A DNA stretch of 64,000 bases from Flavobacterium cheongpyeongense (GCF_003202435.1 NZ_QJHK01000019.1:1-64000), one strand, 5' to 3'. Shown: positions 8,201 to 16,276, counted from the stretch's first letter. Translations and numbers: made by a program. The notes: generated from the letters alone by a model not told the origin.

Positions 8201-9130
8201 ATGAGTTTATTTAACGAACAACCTAAAATAGGACAAGAATTACTTGATGTTCCTATGGGGGACATGATAAGACAAATGGCATTTGCTATAGCCGAAGCAC
8301 AAATAAAACTTGATTCCAACTCTATGGAAGTAGCCCAAATGATGGGGGGCTTACAAACAATAACCGAAGAAATCAACGGCGAAGAGGTAGTAACTTTTGA
8401 AGACAGTAGGGTGTTTTTTGGTCAAGAAAAAGTTACTTTAACAGGAGCTGTAGAGTTGTACAATTCAACAAATGACAAAGAGTTAAAAGCAACTATAAAG
8501 AACAAATTAGATGGTAATTGGGATTATGCTAATTTAACAACGGATAATTCTTTAACAACTTATGCAATTTTAGAGGCTAAAACAGATTCAAGTTTTAGAA
8601 TTTCTAATCAAATATATAAAGTTGTTGTTTCTCCTAATGTCACAGAATATTATGCTTATAAAGGAGATGGAACAACTAAACTTTATGAAAAAGTCTCTGA
8701 ATCTGATATTCTAATTAAGAAAAAAAGTGGTGCAGTAGAAAAAACCTTCTTCATCCCAGCACGTGTTTCTATGCTAGAGTTGGGTTTTTCACCTACGTTC
8801 TACCAGTTTGTAGACACTATGATTGAGGTGAAAATAAGTATCAAATATACTCAGGAAGGTAGTTATACCAGAACAACTAATACCAACAGAAGAAGTTCTA
8901 GTTTTAAGGCAGGTGCCATGTTTATTCCAGGTCTTGGAGGCGGTATAGCTGCAGGCCGCTCAGTAACTACTACGCAGGTGAATGCTACTTACTCACAAAA
9001 ATATAGCTATTCAGCCGAGGGATCCAGTTTTTTACGTACCAAGTTAGTACCTATTCCACCACCAGCTATACTTGAAGAGCGTATTCGTGCACAAATGGAA
9101 TTAGCCAAAGAGCAAAATAAAACAACATAA
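8201..9130 (+). CDS. Core-module protein with a different insert
   Basis: The 309-residue product starts with the core helix ('AIAEAQIKLDSNSM', about 29-42) and ends with the core strand ('LELGFSPTFYQF', about 192-203) and C-terminal block ('YSQKYSYSAEGSSFLRTKLV', then 'PIPPPA'). Between helix and strand, about residues 50-185, is an insert that the sister genes lack. Its DNA (about 8420-8715) is T-rich with ordinary Ile ATT and Leu TTA codons, unlike the ATA-rich ends. The insert looks beta-rich ('FRISNQIYKVVVSP', 'YYAYKGDGT') and has no catalytic motif I recognise. A Gly-rich segment ('FIPGLGGGIAAG') precedes the C-terminal block. It is soluble as far as can be seen, with 9 bp to the next gene. 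Confidence 0.8.
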   Translation: MSLFNEQPKIGQELLDVPMGDMIRQMAFAIAEAQIKLDSNSMEVAQMMGGLQTITEEINGEEVVTFEDSRVFFGQEKVTLTGAVELYNSTNDKELKATIKNKLDGNWDYANLTTDNSLTTYAILEAKTDSSFRISNQIYKVVVSPNVTEYYAYKGDGTTKLYEKVSESDILIKKKSGAVEKTFFIPARVSMLELGFSPTFYQFVDTMIEVKISIKYTQEGSYTRTTNTNRRSSSFKAGAMFIPGLGGGIAAGRSVTTTQVNATYSQKYSYSAEGSSFLRTKLVPIPPPAILEERIRAQMELAKEQNKTT

Positions 9131-9139
9131 GTATACCCC

Positions 9140-9646
9140 ATGAGTATAGGACAAGAACTTTTAAACGCCCCTTTTCCAGAAATGGTCAAGAATTTGGGTT
9201 TAGGAATAGCCGAAGCGCAATATGCTTTGGACAAAGTTTCTATACGAATAACCCAACTCATGGCTGGTTTTAAAGAAGGAACTAATGGCGAAATGGTAAA
9301 AGACGATACTGCACTCATAAAACTACAAGAAGGTGGGCAAAGCTACAGCTTGCTTGCACTGGGCTTTACCCCTACCTTTTACCAGTTTGTTGATACCTAT
9401 ATCGAGCTTAAAATGGCTATAACTATGAAACAGGAAAATGAATTCAAAGCATCGTTAGAAGCTAAGGCAAAAGCACCATTTGGAATATTCTCAGCATCGG
9501 TCAATGCAAGCTACTCTCAAAAATACCAATATAGTGCTGAGGGCAGCTCGCTTATGCGAACTAAACTTGTTACAGTACCTGCTCCCGTAATATTTGAACA
9601 AAGAATTAAGGAACTCATAGCCGCACCAACACAGCCAGTGGTATAA
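9140..9646 (+). CDS. Core-module protein, short form
   Basis: This 168-residue copy of the module is closest to the preceding gene: both have 'GQELL..P', 'IAEAQ.(A/K)LD', 'LGF(T/S)PTFYQFVDT' and 'YSQKY.YSAEGSS..RTKLV'. It lacks the long insert and has only a short charged loop (about residues 48-70) at the same place, which shows where the insert of its neighbour entered. I see no signal peptide or enzyme motif. The pair probably arose by tandem duplication, and near-identical interfaces suggest the subunits co-assemble (inference). Confidence 0.8.
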   Translation: MSIGQELLNAPFPEMVKNLGLGIAEAQYALDKVSIRITQLMAGFKEGTNGEMVKDDTALIKLQEGGQSYSLLALGFTPTFYQFVDTYIELKMAITMKQENEFKASLEAKAKAPFGIFSASVNASYSQKYQYSAEGSSLMRTKLVTVPAPVIFEQRIKELIAAPTQPVV

Positions 9647-9667
9647 AAAAGTATAAGGTAGATAACA

Positions 9668-10897
9668 ATGGCAAAAAGCTGGAAAAAATTTATACCAAAA
9701 CCAGAAGAAACCAAAGGAACAGGGCTTGTTAACAATAATACAAGCCCAGAACCTTTGGATTTTCAAAAAATAATAGCACAAGATGAAGCATTATCTAAAC
9801 TGGTTAAAGAAAGAGAAGAATTAGAAAAAAAATTAAAAAACGAAGTAAGTAACACTCAAACACCACCTGAAGAACAAAGGTATTTTAACCACATACCTAC
9901 TTTTGCAGAAAAGAAAAAGATAGACCAGCAATGGCTTACAAAAAAACAACAAGCAAAACAAAAAAGTATTTTTGAACTCAAGCAAAAAAAGAAGGAAGCA
10001 TCAAAGTTTGGTATCAGTAGAAAACTAAAAGACGATTTTGATACAAGAAAATCAGTAAAAAAACCAAACAAAACTGACCAACCCAAACAAATAGATGAGA
10101 AGCCCAAAACAGTAGTCAAAAAAGAAATTGAAAAAAATAAAATCTCACCCAAAAAAGGAGTAGAAAAAGTAAAAAAAACAATAGACACTTTTGCAAAAAG
10201 AAATTCGATAAAAACAACAGTAGAAAAAGTCAAAAAATCAATAGACACTTTTGGGAAAAAAGGAAACATAAAAAAAGAAACTGAAAGACTTAAAGCTCCT
10301 GTAAAAAAAGCAAGAGATCTATTTGAAACAGGAAGGCAGGTAAAGAAAAAAGTTGAAAAAGATACTTTTGAAGTTAGAGAAGAGCTTAAGAAAAAACCAG
10401 TAATCGAAGTGATTAAAGACTTTTCGATAAAAAAAAGTCCCAATCCAGATCAAATAAGAGACCAATTAAAAGCAAAAAAAGCACTCGAAACGATAAAAGA
10501 AAAAACTAAATCAATAGAAAAAGTAAAAGACAAAGCCATAAAAATAAAAGACGACTGGGAAAAAATCAAAGAAAAGAAAAAAGAGATACTAAGAATAAAA
10601 GAAAGTATAAAAGAAAGTATAAAAGATAAATTTGACAAAGGATTTGAAGTAGAGAAACTACTCCCTATGGACAAGTTTACAAATTCGTTCGATAAACCCT
10701 TCGATCCAGACGCTATGAAAGAGAAAGAAAATCCAAAAAATGAGGAAAAAATAGCAGAAGAAAAGAAAGAAAAACAAAAAGAAGAACAAAAAGAAGAACG
10801 ACTATTACAACGTAAAGAAGAACGTAGGAGAGAAGAACAAGAAGAACGTAAAAAAGAAGAACGCAAAGAGCGCAAAAAAGATAAATTTAATGATTAA
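9668..10897 (+). CDS. Lys/Glu-rich helical protein of the ten-gene operon
   Basis: This 409-residue protein has extreme composition: Lys, Glu, Arg and Ile dominate. A 60-residue N-terminal region is followed by internal repeats ('EKVKKTIDTFAKR' and 'EKVKKSIDTFGKK' at about 170-200) and a nearly uninterrupted charged helix, ending in a run of KE/EE/RR (about 355-409) that suggests a single alpha-helix or coiled coil. No domain is recognised and there is no membrane segment. The composition could serve as a spacer rod, a tape-measure-like scaffold or a nucleic-acid-binding tail; none can be chosen from sequence. The A-rich coding strand makes long open frames on the other strand, which are artefacts. 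It sits between core-module genes with 21- and 9-bp gaps. Confidence 0.75.
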   Translation: MAKSWKKFIPKPEETKGTGLVNNNTSPEPLDFQKIIAQDEALSKLVKEREELEKKLKNEVSNTQTPPEEQRYFNHIPTFAEKKKIDQQWLTKKQQAKQKSIFELKQKKKEASKFGISRKLKDDFDTRKSVKKPNKTDQPKQIDEKPKTVVKKEIEKNKISPKKGVEKVKKTIDTFAKRNSIKTTVEKVKKSIDTFGKKGNIKKETERLKAPVKKARDLFETGRQVKKKVEKDTFEVREELKKKPVIEVIKDFSIKKSPNPDQIRDQLKAKKALETIKEKTKSIEKVKDKAIKIKDDWEKIKEKKKEILRIKESIKESIKDKFDKGFEVEKLLPMDKFTNSFDKPFDPDAMKEKENPKNEEKIAEEKKEKQKEEQKEERLLQRKEERRREEQEERKKEERKERKKDKFND

Positions 10898-10906
10898 AAG
10901 AAAAAA

Positions 10907-11620
10907 ATGAGTCAGTCCTCCAACACATCATTAGCCTTACACGAGATACTGCTAGGAATAGCCGATAGTTTAAACCAAGCACAACAACAATTGCGTAACA
11001 TGCCTCCTTATGACGAGTATGGCAGACCCAATACTATGTACCAGTTGCCTTACCTAGACTTTAGTTTACAAGTAACCTCTGATTTTGAGTCCACCACACA
11101 AACCACTAATACAAAAGCAAATCCAAGTCTTCCAGTAATGCCGGCTATAGGGAATATAGGAAAAGTACAAAGTGGACTTATACGATTTAATCCCCAAGCA
11201 ACAATTCCAACATCGACCAATCAAAAATCACATATAGCCAGCACCATATCAGGCCGGTTTGTAGCTGTGCTTCCTAACGAGGGATTGCCACAAGTAAACT
11301 TAACTGTAGCAACCCAAGGACCAGAGATAAAAGGAGGAATAGCCAGCTTTACAATTACAGTAAGCATAGCCAATACCCTCAATGAAAAATTTCCAAACAC
11401 CACCGTTGAATTCAATTTTGATGTCGAAACCTCGCAAAATATAAATGGAGTAATAGTAACTCCACCCGTTTTTAGTAGTATGGAGGGAAAAACAAACCTC
11501 AATGGAGAACTAACAACCACCATCAATTTGAATATAAATGATTACAACAACGGCAGAACATTTTTAATAAGAGTAAACTCAGGATCAGTGTCAAAATCAA
11601 TCGCAATAAGCAAAACATAA
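10907..11620 (+). CDS. Degenerate core-module protein with an Ig-like C-terminal domain
   Basis: In this 237-residue protein the first 60 residues keep a diverged form of the core helix ('EILLGIADSLNQAQQQL') followed by 'YQLPYLDFSLQVTSDFES', which aligns by position with the 'PTFY.F....' strand of its neighbours. 'SGRFVAVLP' at about 113-121 may be the remains of the C-terminal module block. Residues about 125-237 look like a bacterial immunoglobulin-like fold: alternating strands with 'G.ASFTITVSI', 'T.VEFNFDV' and 'T..NGELTTTINL'. Such domains usually mediate adhesion or packing. There is no signal peptide. It is 12 bp from the coiled-coil/PASTA gene. Confidence 0.7.
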   Translation: MSQSSNTSLALHEILLGIADSLNQAQQQLRNMPPYDEYGRPNTMYQLPYLDFSLQVTSDFESTTQTTNTKANPSLPVMPAIGNIGKVQSGLIRFNPQATIPTSTNQKSHIASTISGRFVAVLPNEGLPQVNLTVATQGPEIKGGIASFTITVSIANTLNEKFPNTTVEFNFDVETSQNINGVIVTPPVFSSMEGKTNLNGELTTTINLNINDYNNGRTFLIRVNSGSVSKSIAISKT

Positions 11621-11632
11621 AAAGTCTTAGAG

Positions 11633-12913
11633 ATGAATGAATATAATATAATCATAAACGCAATAGTAAAAAAATTTAACGATCAAACTATCAATAGATT
11701 ATCACTCACAGTACAATATTACGATCTTAAGCAAAAAGGATGGGCAACACTAGCAAGCAAAACAATAACCAATGGTGTTTTCAAACTAGAAACCACAGCA
11801 ACCAAGTTATTGTCAGCCACTAGTGATACACCAGCACTCCCACAACTACGACTAGTAAGCACCGCAAGTTTAAAAACCAAAGAAACCCAAGTATATTCAT
11901 TAGGTGGCAGTACCACAATAAATGATAAAACCAAAACAATAAATTACGATTTCAACACCATATGGATAGCGGATCCAGAAATTACCAAACAACTACCAAA
12001 CAACAAGTTAGACAATTCCATAATGGCAACTCTAGCCATAGATCCTGCGGTATTATCACAAATAGCTACCAACGTAGAAAATCAGTTAGAAACAGCCCTA
12101 CAAAAAAATGATGAAAATAAAAAAATAATAGAAAATTACACCTCCCAAATAGAGTCTCTAAAGGCTACAATGCTAAATCTAAACCAAACCAACGAAAAAA
12201 ATGAAGCAAGCCTAAACAAAATAGCTACAGAAAATACAAGTTTATCGCTTCTAGTTCAAAAAACACAGCTAGAAAATGCCAGTTTGCAACGAACAATAGG
12301 TATAAACACCGCACAAATAAACGAACTCAATAAAAAAAACACAGAACTACAACAAGCCAATACCAAAGGAGTAGAGACAATACAACAACTCACACAAGAA
12401 AAAATAAAACTTACCCAAGAAATAGAAGAGATTAAACAAAAACTAGAAGCTGGCAATCCAGGCTTCCAGCCCATTAATAAAGTCTATAACAACATTATAG
12501 ATCAAGTACAAATAGCCAGTGACCAAACCAGAGACAGTAAATACAAACTAAGCAACCTGTCCCTAACCCTCAAAACATTTGTAGAACAAGACGTAACCGG
12601 AGGTGTAAAAATAAAATTTGTTGATGGTGAGAAAATAAACAATGTAAACGGAGCCACCATATCCGACATAAAAATTGATATCGCTGAACAAGCCACAGTT
12701 ACAGGTAACACACTCAAAATGCCTAATGTATTAGGATTAACCGAGACCGCTTGTAGACAAGTGCTCCATTCCATAGGGCTACAACTCGACACCATATACC
12801 AATTTGATGTTAGAAATATACCTACAGGACAAGCCTTCAAGCAATCTATACCACAAGGCAGTCCAGTAAATTACAATCAAACAATAACCGTAGTATTTGC
12901 AAAACAAAACTAA
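11633..12913 (+). CDS. Coiled-coil protein with a C-terminal PASTA domain
   Basis: This 426-residue protein is modular. Residues 1-115 form a beta-rich domain ('NRLSLTVQYYDL', 'GVFKLETT'), possibly transthyretin- or Ig-like. Residues about 140-272 are a long coiled coil with heptads ('ELNKKNTELQQ'). Residues about 285-350 ('YKLSNLSLTLKTFV', 'GGVKIKFV') resemble the small 'trypsin-co-occurring' type 2 domain, a weak match by eye. Residues 361-425 are a PASTA domain ('MPNVLGLTETACRQVLHSIG', then 'QSIPQGSPV'). PASTA domains normally bind cell-wall muropeptides outside the cell, yet no signal peptide or TM helix is present. It could bridge the operon's complex to peptidoglycan if released, or use PASTA simply as a packing domain. 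Confidence 0.75.
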   Translation: MNEYNIIINAIVKKFNDQTINRLSLTVQYYDLKQKGWATLASKTITNGVFKLETTATKLLSATSDTPALPQLRLVSTASLKTKETQVYSLGGSTTINDKTKTINYDFNTIWIADPEITKQLPNNKLDNSIMATLAIDPAVLSQIATNVENQLETALQKNDENKKIIENYTSQIESLKATMLNLNQTNEKNEASLNKIATENTSLSLLVQKTQLENASLQRTIGINTAQINELNKKNTELQQANTKGVETIQQLTQEKIKLTQEIEEIKQKLEAGNPGFQPINKVYNNIIDQVQIASDQTRDSKYKLSNLSLTLKTFVEQDVTGGVKIKFVDGEKINNVNGATISDIKIDIAEQATVTGNTLKMPNVLGLTETACRQVLHSIGLQLDTIYQFDVRNIPTGQAFKQSIPQGSPVNYNQTITVVFAKQN

Positions 12914-12924
12914 AAACTAAAAAA

Positions 12925-13536
12925 ATGTCAAACAACTCTTTAGATTTCATGAAAGAAATCATGGCAGCACCCCTAGGCGAACTCATCTCCTCCATAGGTA
13001 AAGGCGTAGGCGAAGCCCAAGCAGCACTAGACGCCGGATCACTAGCGCAAACCCTAGAAATATATAACTCAGAAAATAAAGACGAAGTCTTAAACATGCT
13101 AAAATCGATAGGTTACCAGCCTACCTTTTATGTCTTACCAGAAACCGAAGTCGAAGCTCAAGTTTCATTTGCTATATCAAGCACCAGCACCAGTACGCCT
13201 TCCCTGAGCAATGATATATCCAGAAGCAAAATATACGCCACTCCCATCAATGCAGGCAACAGCAATCGATTTAACCTAGACATCAATGCCATGGCAAAAC
13301 TAAAATTCAAGATAGTCCCAGTACCTCCACCAGACGGTGTTTCAGGACTGCGTATAATACCATCATTAATTGACAAAACCATAGCGCAAGCAGTTCTGGT
13401 ACTCAATACAATAGGGCTAAGCTATCAGCTCCCGGATGGAGTATCAGAAACAAGTACTAATATCATAAAAACACAAACACCAGATTCAGGAACCTACACA
13501 CAAATAGGAACCACAATACAACTCACAGTGGTATAA
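12925..13536 (+). CDS. Core-module protein with a C-terminal PASTA domain
   Basis: This 203-residue protein is the last gene of the operon. Residues 1-135 are the core module: 'KGVGEAQAALDAGSL' helix, 'IGYQPTFYVLPETEVEAQV' strand, then 'FNLDINAMAKLKFKIVPVPPPDG'. Residues 143-203 are a PASTA domain ('IPSLIDKTIAQAVLVLNTIG' and 'TQTPDSGT'). It thus joins the module to the domain found in the preceding coiled-coil protein, direct evidence that the two belong to one system. The Ser/Thr-rich hinge at about 85-100 replaces the Gly-rich stretch of the sister genes. There is no signal peptide. The same frame stays open for 51 codons after the stop (see 13537-13692). Confidence 0.8.
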   Translation: MSNNSLDFMKEIMAAPLGELISSIGKGVGEAQAALDAGSLAQTLEIYNSENKDEVLNMLKSIGYQPTFYVLPETEVEAQVSFAISSTSTSTPSLSNDISRSKIYATPINAGNSNRFNLDINAMAKLKFKIVPVPPPDGVSGLRIIPSLIDKTIAQAVLVLNTIGLSYQLPDGVSETSTNIIKTQTPDSGTYTQIGTTIQLTVV

Positions 13537-13692
13537 CAACTAGTTTTTCAACATTACAAGGCATTAAAAACAATAACTAATGTGGATTCCAATGATGTTT
13601 TACCAAAGATAATTCAAGTGTATGGACCAACAAATAAGAATACAACCAGACGCTACCTGAAAAAAAGGCGAAACAACAGATACTATGTTTAA
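13537..13692 (+). other. Open frame continuing past the last operon stop (possible small ORF)
   Basis: After the stop at 13534-13536, the same frame runs 51 codons without a stop, to TAA at 13690-13692. The encoded segment ends in a basic tail ('TRRYLKKRRNNRYYV'). There is no ATG; GTG at 13582 is the only usual alternative start. It could be a small separate peptide, a former C-terminal extension, or chance. Confidence 0.25.
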
Positions 13693-13790
13693 ACCAAATT
13701 ACGTAATCGAAAAATATTTTTAATTCGCTATTAAAATCCTAATACATAGCATTGCTTTAAGAACTTTAAGGATTTATTAAGACATAAAAA

Positions 13791-13822
13791 AATGTGCAAA
13801 GAGAAATTTGCGCATTTTTTTT
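13791..13822 (+). terminator. Probable terminator of the ten-gene operon
   Basis: A 10-bp stem (13791-13800 with 13807-13816, one G-T pair) with a 6-base loop is followed by eight T. It is the first strong plus-strand terminator after the operon, 255 bp past its last stop. Confidence 0.8.
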
Positions 13823-14127
13823 ATGAGAACACATCGGATAAAAGGTAAGTTTTAAAAACTTATAGGGTCTAAAATTCTATAACAGATTCAACGTTCTGGC
13901 ATCTGTCTGAGAAAATAAGAACAGCGTATTTTCTGGTTTGTGTAAAGATTCTTGATTATAGAATTCTAATAAAACCCAAATCTCACCAAACGACTAATCT
14001 GTATTTTTCTTACTTTATGACCGTTCCTCCTTTACCATTATTTTAATTTATGTTTATAATAAGGGGAAATCCAAAGTGCAGAATCTTATTTTGTATTGGT
14101 TAGGTTTTCATCTGAATTACAAATAAT
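13823..14127. other. Intergenic region with no recognised content
   Basis: About 300 AT-rich bases lie between the operon terminator and the 3' end of the convergent aminotransferase gene. I see no ORF of note, repeat or strong terminator here. Confidence 0.5.
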
Positions 14128-15621
14128 TTAAGAAACAAACCACCCCGCCACCAATTCATCTTCAAACGAATTAGCATTTTTATGAATAAACTCATTAGTA
14201 TCTTTATTATACTCATAATCCAATTTCCAGCTTTCATGGTTTTCAGCCAGATCTTTAATGCTTTCACAAACAAAAGCGATTTCTTCTTTTGTGGTCGTAG
14301 GATGAATCGACATTCTGATCCAGCCCGGTTTTTTTATTAAATCGCCTATTGTAATTTCATCAACCAGTTTATTCGAGGTTTCCTGATCTACATGCAGCAA
14401 AAAATGTCCATACGTTCCGGCACAACTGCAGCCTCCCCTTGTCTGGATTCCGAATCTGTCATTCAGCAGTTTTACGCCCAAGTTAAAATGCAAATCGTCG
14501 ATAAAAAACGAAATCACCCCTAACCTTTCCTGATGGTTACCTGCCAGAATTTTAATATTCGGAATCGAATTCAGCTCATTAAAAACAAAATCCACAATTT
14601 CATGCTCGCGTTGCAGGATGTTTTCAATTCCCATTTCTTCTTTCAATTCAATGGCAAGAGCGGTTTTTATCACCTGCAAAAAGCCAGGAGTTCCGCCATC
14701 TTCACGGTCTTCAATATTGTCAATATATTTATGTTCTCCCCACGGATTGGTCCAGCTCACCGTTCCTCCGCCAGGACAATCGGGAATCATGTTGTTGTAC
14801 AATTTTTTATTAAAAATCAATACTCCCGAAGTTCCGGGACCACCCAAAAATTTATGTGGAGAAAAGAAAATCGCATCCAGATACGCTTCCGGATCTAGAG
14901 GATGCATGTCAATTTGCACATAAGGACCTGAACAGGCAAAATCTACAAAACAAACACCATTATGCTGATGCATTAATTTCGCGACTTCATGAAAAGGCGT
15001 TTTTAATCCGGTGACATTTGAACATGCGGTAATCGAAGCAATTTTGATTGTTCTGTCCTTATATTTTTCTAACAACTCCTCTAAATTATCCAGACTAAAA
15101 AGCCCTTTTTCAGTCTCAGAACACGGAATAATTTCAACATCAGCAATGGTTTCCAGCCAGGAGGTCTGATTCGAATGATGTTCCATGTGCGAGATAAACA
15201 CAATAGGTCTTTTTTCATCCGGAATAGTAGTAAAAGCTTTCAGGTTTTCAGGGACTTTCAAACCTAAAATTCGCTGAAACTTATTGATAACTCCCGTCAT
15301 TCCAGTTCCATCGGTAATTAAAACATCATCGTGACTGGCATTAGTATGGCGTTTGATAATATGACGTGCATGATGGTATGCTTTAGTCATAGCAGTTCCG
15401 GAAACAGTTGTCTCAGTATGTGTGTTGGCTACAAAAGGACCAAAATGATTTAAAAGTTTTTCTTCAATAGGGCGATATAATCTTCCGCTTGCGGTCCAGT
15501 CTGTATAAATGATTTGCTTTTTTCCGTAAGGCGAATCAAACTTCTGATCAATTCCAATTATATTTTCCCGAAAACGCTGAAAATACGTTTCTAGTGAAGT
15601 ATCGCTAAGTGTAGTGTTCAT
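14128..15621 (-). CDS. Class V aminotransferase / cysteine-desulfurase-like PLP enzyme
   Basis: The 497-residue product is a fold-type I PLP enzyme. Visible motifs are 'HMEHHSNQTSW' (about 145-155), which stacks on the cofactor; 'FVDFACSGPY' (about 225-234) with the PLP-binding Asp; and 'SPHKFLGGPGTSG' with the Schiff-base Lys257. Near residue 395 'TRGGCSCAG' sits where cysteine desulfurases of the SufS/CsdA group have their loop, but the protein is about 90 residues longer than SufS, with extra C-terminal sequence, and no suf genes are nearby. I therefore call the family, not the substrate. It is a single gene on the minus strand. Confidence 0.85.
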   Translation of the reverse strand: MNTTLSDTSLETYFQRFRENIIGIDQKFDSPYGKKQIIYTDWTASGRLYRPIEEKLLNHFGPFVANTHTETTVSGTAMTKAYHHARHIIKRHTNASHDDVLITDGTGMTGVINKFQRILGLKVPENLKAFTTIPDEKRPIVFISHMEHHSNQTSWLETIADVEIIPCSETEKGLFSLDNLEELLEKYKDRTIKIASITACSNVTGLKTPFHEVAKLMHQHNGVCFVDFACSGPYVQIDMHPLDPEAYLDAIFFSPHKFLGGPGTSGVLIFNKKLYNNMIPDCPGGGTVSWTNPWGEHKYIDNIEDREDGGTPGFLQVIKTALAIELKEEMGIENILQREHEIVDFVFNELNSIPNIKILAGNHQERLGVISFFIDDLHFNLGVKLLNDRFGIQTRGGCSCAGTYGHFLLHVDQETSNKLVDEITIGDLIKKPGWIRMSIHPTTTKEEIAFVCESIKDLAENHESWKLDYEYNKDTNEFIHKNANSFEDELVAGWFVS

Positions 15622-15999
15622 TTATGCTTTTTTAGATGTACGCAAATATATTTCTTTTTTACAAAAACTAACAATATTCTAATAATAAACTCAAAATTCG
15701 AAACATTACAATAGTATAATTATAAAAAATAAAGTTTTTTAAACAAATTAATAATATTTCCTATATAACAAGTAGAGTAACTGGAGATTGAAAACAACAA
15801 ATAATCCTTAAAAATTTCACCTGCGTTGAGACAAAAACCATTTCAATTTCTACCCCAAGGGTATAATCCACAACCCAATTCGTAATGTTAAGCCTTGCAA
15901 TATCAGAATCCAGTTAAAAAGACCCACGCTGTCATCTTCGTTACTTATTGTGCAATTGGAAATTATATCGGAAACTGAAAACATCATTAAAACGGTTCT

Positions 16000-16039
16000 C
16001 GATACTTTTTTTGTTCCGTTTCACTATACAAAAAACACT
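16000..16039 (+). repeat. Short dispersed repeat (CGATAC...CAAAAAACACT), copy 1
   Basis: CGATACTTTTTTTGTT and CAAAAAACACT flank a 13-base centre that differs from that of the copy at 46332-46372. It lies in the gap upstream of msrA. Confidence 0.5.
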
Positions 16040-16200
16040 CTTTTAAATTTGTAATAAGAAAACGATTACTTTTATATAAAGAGAAAAGTGTTTAAGTAAA
16101 CTAATAATTATTCCTGGCGTTTTTACCTAATTTCGCCCAATGAACTATTATCATGCATTCGTTACAATACATTTTTATTTATAATTCAATTAACGTTTGT

Positions 16201-16235
16201 ACAGATTAGAATCTGTATAAATAGTTTTAAATTTG
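16201..16235 (+). promoter_or_regulatory. Candidate promoter/operator of msrA-selO
   Basis: A perfect 7-bp inverted repeat with a 2-bp centre (ACAGATT-AG-AATCTGT, 16201-16216) lies just upstream of a TAnnTTTG match (TAAATTTG, 16228-16235), 41 bp before the msrA ATG. It is placed where a dimeric regulator could act; no regulator is identified. Confidence 0.35.
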
Positions 16236-16276
16236 ATAAACCTTATTCTACTCACTTTAAAAATCAAAACATATAT

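Larger units (their letters stand above)
15622..16276. other. Long intergenic region upstream of msrA
   Basis: This 655-base divergent gap has no convincing ORF. It contains one copy (16000-16039) of a short dispersed repeat also found at 46332-46372, and a palindrome ACAGATTAGAATCTGT (16201-16216) followed by TAAATTTG (16228-16235), a possible operator and -7 element for msrA-selO. The rest is AT-rich and unremarkable. Confidence 0.5.

Noticed and set aside
9856..10875. Long minus-strand open frames opposite the Lys/Glu-rich gene
   Set aside because: They arise because A-rich coding sequence gives few stop codons on the other strand; the products are Phe/Ser-rich low complexity with no family.
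11633..12913. PASTA protein as a Ser/Thr kinase
   Set aside because: There is no kinase domain; the N-terminal part is beta-rich and the middle is coiled coil.
4260..13536. Ten-gene operon as a contractile phage-tail-like or type VI system
   Set aside because: No sheath, tube, baseplate wedge, AAA ATPase or spike-like protein can be recognised, and the paralogues are too small and too alike.
4260..13536. Operon as an integrated mobile element
   Set aside because: No integrase, transposase, tRNA target or flanking direct repeat was found; transfer is suggested only by codon use.
14128..15621. Aminotransferase as SufS of the iron-sulfur pathway
   Set aside because: It is about 90 residues longer than SufS, has an unusual C-terminal part and no suf neighbours.
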